From Phoronis pallida (lineage: Eukaryota; Phoronida; Phoronidae), in the NCBI GenBank assembly GCA_028565715.1, contig JAOXYC010000012.1, positions 1 through 63,442 of the forward strand: DNA of 63,442 nucleotides, read 5' to 3'. The position numbers and the translations under genes are program-made. Under the pieces are notes generated by a model. The model ran no database searches. It was not told the origin of the DNA and saw only the letters and a program-made list of their open reading frames with translations. This document shows, one piece after another, positions 48,401 to 57,108 of this stretch. Numbering within the stretch: the first letter of the stretch is position 1; each line of letters starts with the position of its first letter.

Positions 48401-48587
48401 TCAATTTAAGGACAACACAGCCCGCCAATGTTTTAAGCGCGTTGTGTCAGACGAACTTTCTTACTCAAGTGACGAGGATTATGCTACCGACTATGAAGAA
48501 TGTAAAACATTAACGGACGATTTATTCATAAAGAATTCGAAACTAAAAAGCCGCTATCGTCTCCCTAAAGTCACTCGTAGATTATAA
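45489..48587 (+). CDS. Large coiled-coil, NLS-bearing tegument-like protein (1,032 aa)
   Basis: ATG at 45489 overlaps the previous stop as ATGA, so translation is probably coupled. The first 200 residues are disordered and basic with PKKRRKG (around 156-162) as a nuclear signal. Residues about 260-700 form long coiled coils. A Gly-rich acidic linker (GGGGNNDEDSDSE) is followed by another helical region. No enzyme motif. Probably an inner tegument or virion-structural component given the neighbour with the UL36-type protease, but unrecognised. Confidence 0.65.
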   Translation: MNATRRNLLVNDSKYDTRSMADSGVGSLSELDDDVNDFTIPSSIIREEPFEKTTKIETFPEKTLTTVTNKESVLPMLTKSQYPIRFIESNAEPTVSVRVENPRKSLTKSSITPSSRYNLRTRKRPEDKSVTSGIDKTRTTAKESVGLIGLSRPKKRRKGPGVDLSEKHLQSIREEEEEIEFFKRLDNNDRRAGRARRRLARTDIQSSANDNSIIGEIQNISTENVPIHGSRNVDETRVLDGVKTVDDGRQLDIGETLSDLLNPLTKKIVEANAMSKQMLETTTSSKVEMLGRLSDYKKEFEEHVTLLNKEYKTIIESTNKHSDEKINEVLERVVTFKKAVFTNISDFFDNMQTSLQRFGSLKSDIESMSGEINRLQSQIIKAKELSENLVYSINRSNGEKISPQTDLTLSTAYTDVFTIMTKTIEDYVKSNNNLLLEMKKTSLLEDDAIKDVLKNLGTLPGLEKNTKDSIERLSVSVVKNSSYMNDVNLLLQKIWKTIKKGNTVDKGLLVLIKRSKLLISNIEKREDLLLNTLVDNSSKLEKKFNTIEDYLKIITKNGETQASKAGEYIEHTENAVSNLERSVVSELKKFMGDGISKKGGENDVDLGNLSDILNRISNSLATINNMQIDQSKNSNGGSAMSMAQINAYLEHLSEKQGENMNSLKSSIDNVHRQMDANQRNNFDKYISHIDSIESNHINEIQSIKSMISEFIETNDLETEISGKASHSSRKRGGKHFNESDGSKSEDLINNYEQLNDRMGGGGNNDEDSDSETSRSRRRLIEPIEQRAVKFLDEDLSLFNQICLNLCVTNPDMIIKCVENSKKNDGESDLDHCKQVATIMNDVVKTELLKLNLYNDVKSQRLSFIKQFQENNRIKTEIYNNGLKLKSESNRLNVESRQIDLDNVVQTKTMARKLEYEKSKLHVDILKNEVDIAKLKSPITYPNSSEWAKRKVFVNAVRNIKPVRTDWFQVLSQFKDNTARQCFKRVVSDELSYSSDEDYATDYEECKTLTDDLFIKNSKLKSRYRLPKVTRRL

Positions 48588-48636
48588 CATTTAATGTGTG
48601 GACGAGTAGACATAAAAGGATTGTGTTTCGTTAAAA

Positions 48637-51600
48637 ATGGCTTTTGTGATTTCTGACATCCATCAAGGAGATGACATGTTTAGTGAATACGCGGGTAATC
48701 AATGTGTTGCAATTGCTTACGCATCCGTATACAAATCAAAACTTCAACCTCTGTTGGATTGGACGGGACAAACGTTGACAGATGTCATGCTGAACGGAAC
48801 TTTACTATATAACGAAATTATCACAAAGAAATACGACGGCATCATAACACATATTTTCACCGATGATATAGCAGATGTACTGTTTTCTCCCGATGTAAAT
48901 GGTGACACTGTATTTTTTAAATGTAATTTTTTGTATAATAAACATGATAACTTTAGGAAATATTTATCAAGCTCTCTATCGAATAACAACGACTTGTTAG
49001 CTGTGGTAGACGGCTATGCATCTGCAATTATGAAAAGAGTATTTGGAGAGATCATAATTTATTTTTTGTTCGATTCACACAGTAAGGATAGGCGTGGTGT
49101 TCCGGTGCCTAATGGGGGCGCAACATTAATGGCATTTTCTGATGTAGATGAATTGGCTAGAAAAATAGACCCAGGGTCTAATAAAAGGTTTGAACTATCT
49201 CAAGTAACAGTGAGTTCTATACATGACGGACCGCTTTCTGAGAGTGTTTCCGAGAAGAATGTGTCTAAAATGTACAAAGTGATAAAGCAGATTGGACAGT
49301 ATATAATAAGTCAACCGGCATCACAAAGGACTCGTCAAAGTTTACTTGAAAAAACTAATCAAGCTAAAAATTCAAATCAATCCCAAACAAATATCGAGAA
49401 AAAATACTCGAAAATGACCACAGCTAATAAAACTCCGAACGTAAAAGATGAGTCGGTTTACGACCCCAAAAACTCTCCTAGCGCATCTGTTGATACTAAG
49501 CAAGAGACTAAAGTTCCTCAAAATGTCGAAGACCATCCAAAACTTCACGACAATGAGAAAATGATTGAAAGCATTGAATCAGACTCCGATTGGTCATTAG
49601 GTAGTGATGACATCGATAGTAGTTCAGAGGACGAGTACACCTCTACTGACGATGAATACTTTAACGTAGGTGCCCTTAGTGATGATTCGGACACCAACAT
49701 TTTGAAACGGGTTAGTGATTCCCCTAAAGAGCTGCTTGAGGGTGTTAAAAAAACTTCAGATACCGCAAAAAAAGAGTATACGGAATTGGCGAACGATTTG
49801 AAAACATCGGATATAGTTGATGACAAACTAGCGGTGACGTCGTCCCCAGCGGCTAACGATGCTGTAGAGCAGAAACCATTCATATCAACTGTTAAAACGT
49901 CGAAAAGGACACACGAGGCAGCGAAATGCGACGGTTCCGATAACGAACCCGTCTTTAAGAATTTGAGATCTAAGGGTTTAAGTAACGAGGATTTTTATAA
50001 TTCTATGAAAAGACTTGATAGTCGTCTAAAAACCACAGCCTCTAGAGAAGCAAGGGGATTGGTTGATTATTCTAAGGATTTATCGAAACGGGCCGCTAAA
50101 GGTTTCAAGGTATTTTCAAATGTAAAAGATGCAAAAAGTCAAAGCAACGTGAATCAAGTTAATACATTGAATTCTAATAACAAAGTCGAACCACATCGGT
50201 TGGATTTCGGAATAGTAAACGACCCAGCCGTGAAAGAATCTCTGTATGAACTAGTCGACGAGTTTAATTCTACTGCAAATCGCAATGTTAGGGTTACATT
50301 TAATGATAAAGTCACTAGAATCAAAACCACATCCCCCACTTTCACTGACCACTCTGCTTCTTCGGAGGGGAAAATAGATGAACCCCAAATCAATGAATTT
50401 CATCCTTTCAATTATGAACCATACAATATCGAAACAGGGGTAGTCATTGATGGGATATTGAAAGCAGCCAAGGATCCCGGAACATCTGATACTGAACATC
50501 AACAGATAGTTATTGGTTTGATAAAAGATATAGCGGCCGTGGAGAAACTGAAATTTGACGCGTATCATGCTGATAAGAAGCTTGAAATGGACGAACGTAA
50601 ATCATTGTTTAATCAATATATGACGCAGAAGCAATTAGAAAATGGGAATGTTATTTTCAATCAACAACCAGAAAACTTTAATGATTCCGTGAAGGTCTCC
50701 GAATTCTATCACAAAAAAAATCTTGATGAAAGGAAGCAAAGTTTGGCGGAACACATTGAGCTTCGAAATAGGTCTTCAGCAAAAAAGAAGGAAAAGAAAG
50801 AACTGCTGGACTACAAAATACGTTTGAGAACACTTGAGATAGAAGAAGGGGAGAGACGTCGGGCAATGGAGAAGGACATTAATAAATTTAATTTAGAATA
50901 CGGTGCCAGAAAGTTGTTTTTCAAAATTTCGTACACCCAAGGCACACATTTTATCGATGCTAACACTACAGAGAAAAATGTTCTCGAAGATGTCTTTTGC
51001 AGTGTATCGGATATGGCCAAATTTTGGGACTTATTTTGGAATACAAGAACTGATCCCAATGTTGATTTGACGAGTCAACTTCTTGACATACAAGGGATAT
51101 TAATTCGATTAAACGCGTTGGCCGAGAGAGTTATACAAAACGTTACATCCTTTAAAACCTACATGAGCAACATTAAACAGAATTCCTTAAAAAGAAAGTC
51201 TGTTTTGGAGAATCGGATATTCATGTCTAAACAATTAAACAATACAAAATTGGTTTTTCCAACTAGACCAGCGTACGAGTATACATTTGTGCTTGTCAAC
51301 AACGGCGTGATTGATCGGGCCACCATCCGCGACTGCGGCAACCTAAGCAAAATACGCTATGCTCTTTTAAAGCACGATGGAAATTATTATATAGGAGACA
51401 TGATGGAATTTATGTACAAGCTCGATGGCTTCCCTTTGTGTACGCATTATATACGAGATGTAGAGGAAAAGGTCGTGGTTTGCAAAAACAAGCTATGCTT
51501 GTCCTTGAGCGATTGGCCTGCGTCGGTAGGCCAGGCGTTACTCGGAGCAAATGTAAGTAAAGAAAGCACAATTACGTGTAAATTCGACACGAGACGCGAC

Positions 51601-52038
51601 CCCCCAATAAGTTTACTCGACCTTACGAATAATTGGTTCGTAGTCGTAAACGGGAACAATTCTGAACATGACAAATACATTGACATATCTTTGCAAGAAT
51701 ATATTTTTAATCTATATAACCGTGGAGTTGTTTTAAGACGCGTTGACAGCCACGTCCGCACTAAATTTGAACAATGGTTTGAGGAATTTGACATGTCGTA
51801 CGATAGTCTTTCTATTAATGAAAGAATGAAATTGTTAGTATCTATTATGTATGCCGTAAACACGTACGTCGACGAATCGATTAAATACAAGAAACAAATC
51901 ATTCCAAAGTTTTGGAACAGAGGGTCACGTGACTACGTTAATGATATTAAAAGAGCCGCCATCATATACGAGTTCATTCTAGATCATCCGTTCAATGAGA
52001 TAACATCGGCAATTGTCCAGTCGAGCTTGACCGCCTAA
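48637..52038 (+). CDS. Tegument protein with UL36-type N-terminal deubiquitinase (1,133 aa)
   Basis: The N-terminus carries the herpesvirus tegument USP signature: C23 in YAGNQCVAIAY, then D146-x-H148 in FLFDSHSKDRRGVPVPNGG, with the Gly/Ala strand after it, the Cys-Asp-His triad of UL36 proteases. A disordered acidic region follows (about 315-350, rich in Asp/Ser), then a coiled-coil helix (about 650-760) and a C-terminal folded domain. Vertebrate UL36 is about 3,000 residues, so this is a short form; parts may be on the two upstream genes. UL36 binds capsids, drives transport and removes ubiquitin to blunt innate sensing. ATG at 48637, after a TATA-like ATAAAAGG at 48612. Confidence 0.85.
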   Translation: MAFVISDIHQGDDMFSEYAGNQCVAIAYASVYKSKLQPLLDWTGQTLTDVMLNGTLLYNEIITKKYDGIITHIFTDDIADVLFSPDVNGDTVFFKCNFLYNKHDNFRKYLSSSLSNNNDLLAVVDGYASAIMKRVFGEIIIYFLFDSHSKDRRGVPVPNGGATLMAFSDVDELARKIDPGSNKRFELSQVTVSSIHDGPLSESVSEKNVSKMYKVIKQIGQYIISQPASQRTRQSLLEKTNQAKNSNQSQTNIEKKYSKMTTANKTPNVKDESVYDPKNSPSASVDTKQETKVPQNVEDHPKLHDNEKMIESIESDSDWSLGSDDIDSSSEDEYTSTDDEYFNVGALSDDSDTNILKRVSDSPKELLEGVKKTSDTAKKEYTELANDLKTSDIVDDKLAVTSSPAANDAVEQKPFISTVKTSKRTHEAAKCDGSDNEPVFKNLRSKGLSNEDFYNSMKRLDSRLKTTASREARGLVDYSKDLSKRAAKGFKVFSNVKDAKSQSNVNQVNTLNSNNKVEPHRLDFGIVNDPAVKESLYELVDEFNSTANRNVRVTFNDKVTRIKTTSPTFTDHSASSEGKIDEPQINEFHPFNYEPYNIETGVVIDGILKAAKDPGTSDTEHQQIVIGLIKDIAAVEKLKFDAYHADKKLEMDERKSLFNQYMTQKQLENGNVIFNQQPENFNDSVKVSEFYHKKNLDERKQSLAEHIELRNRSSAKKKEKKELLDYKIRLRTLEIEEGERRRAMEKDINKFNLEYGARKLFFKISYTQGTHFIDANTTEKNVLEDVFCSVSDMAKFWDLFWNTRTDPNVDLTSQLLDIQGILIRLNALAERVIQNVTSFKTYMSNIKQNSLKRKSVLENRIFMSKQLNNTKLVFPTRPAYEYTFVLVNNGVIDRATIRDCGNLSKIRYALLKHDGNYYIGDMMEFMYKLDGFPLCTHYIRDVEEKVVVCKNKLCLSLSDWPASVGQALLGANVSKESTITCKFDTRRDPPISLLDLTNNWFVVVNGNNSEHDKYIDISLQEYIFNLYNRGVVLRRVDSHVRTKFEQWFEEFDMSYDSLSINERMKLLVSIMYAVNTYVDESIKYKKQIIPKFWNRGSRDYVNDIKRAAIIYEFILDHPFNEITSAIVQSSLTA

Positions 52039-52049
52039 CAAGAAACACT

Positions 52050-52754
52050 ATGGATTCGTGCTGTATATGCAAGGAATTTTTCCGACGAAACGTTGTTCGT
52101 GTTCGCTGTGAACAATGTAATCTTTACGTTCATGCCAGTAGATGCGGCAATACCAATGTTAAGCATTTCAGATGTGAATACGGATCCGGTAAATATAGAA
52201 AGATTATAAAAGGGTGGAAATGTTCTAAATGTTCGAACAACGAGGAATGCACCACTCGCGTTTGTGATGGAGAGACTGCAACAAGGCAAAAGGATTTTGG
52301 TTCGAGTTCCGAAAGTGACTCCCTTTCAGGGGTGAATATACTTGATGACCACAGTAATGATGGAAGCGCACTATGCATTGATGAATCCACATTTGAGAGT
52401 AGAGGCGATGCTGTTGAAAACGAGATATACTGGTCTCCTAAACATGTGTACATTTCAAACGATGTCTATATTTCAAGATTGTCCGAAGAAAAAACATACA
52501 TTTGCAATGGTCGAGAGTCATTTGTCTTAAACTCGATTTCGTTCAATCTCCTGTCCAAAAGAATCGCCGACGGCACCGCCGGCAAATCGCAGTTATCCGA
52601 CGATATATTCTTGACAATATACGATTCTGTATCGTTGGAAATATCTGACAGAACACAACGAATGTCAATAAAGTTAACGAAACCGCGCCCAAATATTGTT
52701 GCTTGTGTGGAAACACTTAAGTTATCATCCCCACTTGGTGAAAATGCTAAGTGA
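52050..52754 (+). CDS. PHD-type zinc-finger protein (234 aa)
   Basis: ATG at 52050, 11 nt after the deubiquitinase stop. Zinc ligands: C4/C7, C20/C23, H28, C32, then W56 followed by C58 and C61 (WKCSKC). This Cys4-His-Cys3 array with Trp two residues before the last Cys pair is typical of a PHD finger, though H-x3-C replaces H-x2-C. PHD fingers read histone tails or act as E3 ligases (RING-CH proteins of gammaherpesviruses look similar). The remaining 170 residues are acidic then beta-rich without a known domain. No TM, so it is not a MARCH-type E3. Confidence 0.72.
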   Translation: MDSCCICKEFFRRNVVRVRCEQCNLYVHASRCGNTNVKHFRCEYGSGKYRKIIKGWKCSKCSNNEECTTRVCDGETATRQKDFGSSSESDSLSGVNILDDHSNDGSALCIDESTFESRGDAVENEIYWSPKHVYISNDVYISRLSEEKTYICNGRESFVLNSISFNLLSKRIADGTAGKSQLSDDIFLTIYDSVSLEISDRTQRMSIKLTKPRPNIVACVETLKLSSPLGENAK

Positions 52755-53015
52755 ATTGTAAGCTTTATATTGGAAAGTTCGTGTGAGACACTTTGTGAAT
52801 GCGTATGTACACTGTGAATCATCTATTCTTGATATAATATAATAAATTGCTATCACCCAAGCAACAGTTGTGTATCTATACCTTCCGGCAAGAACTGCTG
52901 TCCTTCCCACAAGTGCCATCACTAACTGCATGTACAGCGGAATTCCTATACCGTTCAAGATGTTTGCAATCAACACCCAAAACAGAAGGAACGATACTTT
53001 CCCCCAAGATATCAT
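52725..53015 (-). CDS. Small multi-pass membrane protein (96 aa)
   Basis: ATG at 53015. Two or three hydrophobic helices: VSFLLFWVLIANIL and GIPLYMQLVMALVG near the start and VAWVIAIYYII in the middle. The 3' end overlaps the PHD gene's end by 30 nt on the opposite strand. The hydrophobic pattern is too ordered to be a chance frame, though the gene is short. No family recognised. Confidence 0.5.
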   Translation of the reverse strand: MISWGKVSFLLFWVLIANILNGIGIPLYMQLVMALVGRTAVLAGRYRYTTVAWVIAIYYIISRIDDSQCTYAFTKCLTRTFQYKAYNSLSIFTKWG

Positions 53016-53839
53016 TTTAGTTCGGTATTGTTTTATCGGTACATTGACGTATTAGAATCTTAAATTTATTGGAATAGTCAGGTGCATCCAGTCCTGTTAC
53101 TAATAGTGTAACCTATGCTGAACAACAATTGGTTCTCGTTATTAAAGAGCGACACCCATGGGGTAATTTATATACTGATTTATAGCGTTAAAATTGAAAT
53201 TGGTAAGAGTCGGTTGGCTTAGTGGTAGAGTATATGCCGGCCAATCAGAAAGCCTAGATTCAATTCCCAGATATTTATCACTTTCTGCCAATTAAAGCAT
53301 AAATTAATGTGTGTACTTGTTATTGATTTAACAACGACAACATGCGTCCAGTGACCTTTAAGAAGTAATTTCGCCCATTGAAAATATAACGGTTATCGTG
53401 TTCACATTGAAGACAAAGGATAAAACGTTGTCGTGAAACCTTTGTAAGAAAAAGCAATTTTCCATTCACACTTTATTTAAAAATCGTTTTCAGTTACATG
53501 TGTTTTTAATAAATGGGTCAATTAATGAAATCACACGAATGACTACGACTAATTCAATTATAAGTGGAAAATTATCATCTAAATCTAACTCTAAATATAC
53601 TATCGCACTACAAAACTTGAAACAACAGTCATCAGTTTACTTGGTTAATACACATTATAGATGTAAAAGAACCAATGGAATAAATTGAATACTAACACTA
53701 CGTCTAGAGCATTGTGAATTGACAGTAAAATGAAGCCATAGTATATATATATTGCAAGTAAAGCTCGTTATTCAATACTGGTCAATTATAACAAAGTCTC
53801 TATCATACACTGTACTTAAGAACCATCAGACTTTCCCTT
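53016..53839. other. 824-nt non-coding stretch
   Basis: AT-rich, with only short frames that lack support. It contains the tRNA-like element at 53208-53270 and a TA tract near 53741-53750. It separates the compact core-gene region from the accessory region. Confidence 0.45.
53208..53270 (+). ncRNA. tRNA-like element with Pol III A and B boxes
   Basis: TGGCTTAGTGG at 53215-53225 followed by TAGAG is a near-perfect A box and D arm. GATTCAATTCC at 53257-53267 matches the B box consensus at 9 of 11 positions. The 31-nt spacing between them is that of a tRNA. The T stem and anticodon stem pair poorly and no acceptor stem closes, so it is not a functional tRNA. It may be a tRNA-derived SINE remnant from the host, or a viral Pol III transcript. 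Confidence 0.5.
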
Positions 53840-55213
53840 TTATTCATTGCTGCCATTGTCTGTTATTTGAGTCTCAGCGTCTAGCAGTAAATATTTCAGC
53901 GGAGGTGGAGTTGTGCAGACATTGAGAAATTTGACTCCATCAAGAGACCGAGTAACGCAATGTTGTGAAACAGAAGGAGCAGGCGCTTGCAAGTTAATGC
54001 TTGTCATCTTGCGTTTAGTAGAGACACCGCGCGACTTAGCTTTAAAACACGTAGGACATGCTCTGTTGAATTGCGGATTGACTTGCGAAGAATGCGCAGT
54101 CTTGCGATTAATTGAAGCAACAGGCATCGGCAACTTAAAAGCTCCATTGGAAGGGGGTGCTGATTTTCCTTGGTCATTTATACCACGATTTGTTTTGTCG
54201 TGCGCACGATCTCGAATCAATACGTCTGTTGGATCTAACATAATCATAGTGCACGTGATGTCGGGCGCTCTCTTCAAGTCGTTCCATTTCTGTACGGCCA
54301 GATTAACAAGGTTAGTAGACGGACCGTCAAAGATAATGGGTTCGGATGTCGTCTCATTGGTGTGAAACTGATTTTCTTTCCACTGCTCTGCATTCAGTCG
54401 TTCGCATTCGCCAACTTTGGATACGGCTTCATCAGGCGATATCACATCCCAAATGCCGTCAGTTGCCAAAATGATAAAGCGATGACGTGCCGGGTCCAGT
54501 TCTATCACAGATACCTCGGGTACAGGGGAGACAGCATACTGTTGAGCCCACGGATTGTAACTCCACAAATTTCCCAAAGACCTTGACAAATTAAAGAATG
54601 GTATTTCGTCCACTCGCGCTTGGAATTGCCTTTGTCGATGCCAAACAACCCTCGGGGTGCCGTATTGATCGGATTTCACCTTTCCACCCATGTTATGAAT
54701 GCGCGCTCGTTCTTCAGGGCCATCAGGTTTGTGGACCTTTGTAAGTGACTTCGCAACCAACTTGACTGGTCCGCAAACACCACCGATATCTTCCCCCAGC
54801 ACAATACGAGAATTGCCAACATGACCGACGAATAATTTATTCTTTTTAAGAATTGCAATACTTGCGGTCGTACCTGCTACACTGCGATAACCTTGGTATC
54901 GACACGTCCATTTCGGACGTTCCTGCCACATCCTGTTTTGAATTGCGAGGTAACCCTCCCGAATTGCTGCTAAGGTATCATCATCATTTCCATTCCAAAA
55001 TTTTGCTCTAGATTGTATTTCCCTGATCAAATTGTCCTTCGCGAACCTGGCCGCTTCATGTCCTCCGTGACCATCAAACACACCAAAAAAGGCAAATTTC
55101 GAATCAGAACCTCCGTTCACACCGAACGTCATCGCAGCGTGCTCATCTCCCATAAAACTTTGCGTACCTTTAACATTATTGTGAGATATTCGGTACTTGC
55201 CATACGAACACAT
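53840..55213 (-). CDS. PP2C-family phosphatase, PPM1D/Wip1-like (457 aa)
   Basis: The first ATG is 55213; a GTG at 55378 would add 55 unsupported residues. PP2C motifs: FGVFDGHGGHEAA (D47), VAGTTASIAIL, GHVGNSRIVLG, NLSRSLGNLWSY (208-219), LATDGIWDVIS (D252). The inserts RVVWHRQR (188-195), LWSYN and VSPVPE (228-233) are features of PPM1D, the phosphatase that ends ATM/p53 and H2AX damage signalling. Metal-site positions differ from active enzymes: the MED position is MGD (21-23), GDSR is GNSR, LGD is LGN, and the final ADN is APD (316-318). The 130-residue C-terminal tail is Ser/Pro/Thr-rich with a CPTC pair. Host-derived and intronless. Confidence 0.86.
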   Translation of the reverse strand: MCSYGKYRISHNNVKGTQSFMGDEHAAMTFGVNGGSDSKFAFFGVFDGHGGHEAARFAKDNLIREIQSRAKFWNGNDDDTLAAIREGYLAIQNRMWQERPKWTCRYQGYRSVAGTTASIAILKKNKLFVGHVGNSRIVLGEDIGGVCGPVKLVAKSLTKVHKPDGPEERARIHNMGGKVKSDQYGTPRVVWHRQRQFQARVDEIPFFNLSRSLGNLWSYNPWAQQYAVSPVPEVSVIELDPARHRFIILATDGIWDVISPDEAVSKVGECERLNAEQWKENQFHTNETTSEPIIFDGPSTNLVNLAVQKWNDLKRAPDITCTMIMLDPTDVLIRDRAHDKTNRGINDQGKSAPPSNGAFKLPMPVASINRKTAHSSQVNPQFNRACPTCFKAKSRGVSTKRKMTSINLQAPAPSVSQHCVTRSLDGVKFLNVCTTPPPLKYLLLDAETQITDNGSNE

Positions 55214-56133
55214 CGTTATTAGTTTCGAGTTACACTTAAGAAATTTGAATAAAATCGAAGTCTTCCTTGCACGCGAACTCTTACAGCTATGCTTACTGAC
55301 TGAGTATGGCGTGGTAACGAAAAATCTGCATATCTTATAGCAGTCGGATAACACGCGCCGACGATCATGTGATATCACATGACCAGGATCAGGTGATCAC
55401 AAGCTCAACTTAGATCACGGGATTGTCCAATCATATTCCAAAGTTAATATATGGCGATTTACACATAGAAATCACGTGCAATGAAGTTTTGCTCGGTTTT
55501 GACGACCACAAATTTACTTATTGAGATTTTCACCATCGTACAGCGGGGAACTCTTTTAAATTCAAATCTACTTATCTGCCTAGTATGAGTTTTAGAGAAA
55601 CTACATAGCCGAATTCATTGCTTAAAAATAAAAAGGATAAATGAAAAGCAAATGAGCATCGCTTTTGACCGACAGGGATTGTCTAAATCAGAGTTTATGA
55701 CAGGCGAACCACTGAATATACAATATTAAAAGAGGTATTTACCAGGATTAACAGCTTAATTAGAAAAAACAATATTCGTTAAACACCATTTTTATCGAGC
55801 TAGTCTCTACAGTAAAGTGAACTGGATGAAACCAGATCAGCTGCTTCGGTCTTGTATAACTAGCATATCACGTAGTTAAATGTAGTGGACAACTATTATA
55901 GTTGATGACGAGCTCCCGTTTATATACCTACACATTCTTAACCAGTGGTTATAATGAATGAGTCACGCTTTGGGTATAAATACTCCACTAAACTTCAACA
56001 TCATTCATTCTAAATTTGAGTTGTTGAATACGTGTCTGCTGTTCAGCATTGAGAATCAATCGTAAATAGGATTTCTTTCCTAGCTTTTTATCATAAAAGG
56101 CTGTAAGACAGTGAAAGTTCACAGGTTATAAAC
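55214..56133. promoter_or_regulatory. Divergent promoter region of the PP2C-like and UBAN-like genes
   Basis: A perfect 18-nt palindrome TCATGTGATATCACATGA lies at 55365-55382, followed by a second GTGATCAC at 55393. On the plus strand a TATAAATACT box at 55975-55984 precedes the ATG at 56134 by about 155 nt. No gene seen in the rest. Confidence 0.45.
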
Positions 56134-57108
56134 ATGAGTGCGAACGGTTGGGTTAATGTCAGATCATCGGTTCAAAATACTTACGACTCTGGGGAAGAAG
56201 ATCAGACCAAACTTGTCAACACGACACTTGTTGGCGACGATACTACGCTGCTAAGGTTTAAACAACGCATTAATAAATTATCTGCCGCAAACAAACGATG
56301 GCAAGAACATGCCGAGAGTAGTCAGAAAGAGTTTGATCGACAAATAGGTTATATTGAGAAGGAGAAGAGCGAATTGATGAGACAGGTTGAAGTACTATTA
56401 TCGTCCGAGGAGAATCGACGGGTTGATATTGACCGTATTTTGATGTCAGCCAAAAAAAGATATCAAGATGAAGAATCTTTAAAGGAAACAAGTCTGAAAG
56501 AATTACACAACGCCAACGTTCAGATAGAAGAGTTGCAAAAACGGATGGAAATCATGGTGCTACCTACTGAAAACATTGCCGTTGAAAGGAAAGCCGATGC
56601 TAAGATCGGGGCACTTCATGAAGAGATCGCCGTTCTTAAACAACAAATCATGACATTTCAAGAAGATTTTGAAAATGAGCGCCAAGACCGCCGAGGCGTT
56701 CAACAAATGTTGGACGACGCTAAGGTCGATAAAGCTAACGTCAATCACGAACTGGAAATGCAGAACCGCACATTACAACACCTGCGAAAGATGAAGAAGG
56801 AAGTTGAGTATGAACTGAACGAAACTAAGCGGGAATTGTCGGAGATGAGACGAAGCATTACCACTAAACCTCCGGCTCCTCCACCTTTCAAACAAAAACA
56901 CCGTGGTGTCGCTCTCAAGTGGAGCTGCACTCACTGTACCTTTGAGAACCATGGGAAGAGAAGCATTTGCGAAATTTGTGGAAGACTGGGTCGTCCGGAA
57001 TACCTGGAGGAAATGCCTTACCGGAGTGCAGGTCTGGCCTGTGTTGCGGCCCGGGGTCGAGGAGGTTTATCACAAGATCGTGATGTTCCAGATAAAGACT
57101 ACATTTAA
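56134..57108 (+). CDS. Ubiquitin-binding coiled-coil protein: UBAN motif plus RanBP2-type zinc finger (324 aa)
   Basis: ATG at 56134. Residues 40-240 are continuous coiled coil. Inside lies FQEDFENERQDRR (175-187), whose DFxxERxxR core (D178, F179, E182, R183, R186) is the UBAN motif of NEMO, optineurin and ABIN/TNIP proteins that binds linear or K63 ubiquitin chains. After a Pro-rich linker (KPPAPPPF) comes a RanBP2/NZF zinc finger WSCTHCTFENHGKRSICEIC (W263, C265, C268, C279, C282), of the TAB2/TAB3 type that also binds ubiquitin. The combination points to interference with NF-kB/TAK1 signalling. The coiled coil plus NZF layout also recalls TAB2. It looks host-derived and has no intron. Confidence 0.85.
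   Translation: MSANGWVNVRSSVQNTYDSGEEDQTKLVNTTLVGDDTTLLRFKQRINKLSAANKRWQEHAESSQKEFDRQIGYIEKEKSELMRQVEVLLSSEENRRVDIDRILMSAKKRYQDEESLKETSLKELHNANVQIEELQKRMEIMVLPTENIAVERKADAKIGALHEEIAVLKQQIMTFQEDFENERQDRRGVQQMLDDAKVDKANVNHELEMQNRTLQHLRKMKKEVEYELNETKRELSEMRRSITTKPPAPPPFKQKHRGVALKWSCTHCTFENHGKRSICEICGRLGRPEYLEEMPYRSAGLACVAARGRGGLSQDRDVPDKDYI

Noticed and set aside
52050..52754. RING-CH (MARCH-type) membrane E3 ligase
   Set aside because: The Cys4-His-Cys3 spacing fits PHD better and no transmembrane helices follow.
53208..53290. A functional tRNA gene
   Set aside because: A and B boxes are good, but acceptor, anticodon and T stems do not pair, so only a tRNA-like element is claimed.
53500..53688. 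62-codon rightward frame downstream of the tRNA-like element
   Set aside because: Low complexity, no promoter or conserved motif, in a stretch with no other coding sign.
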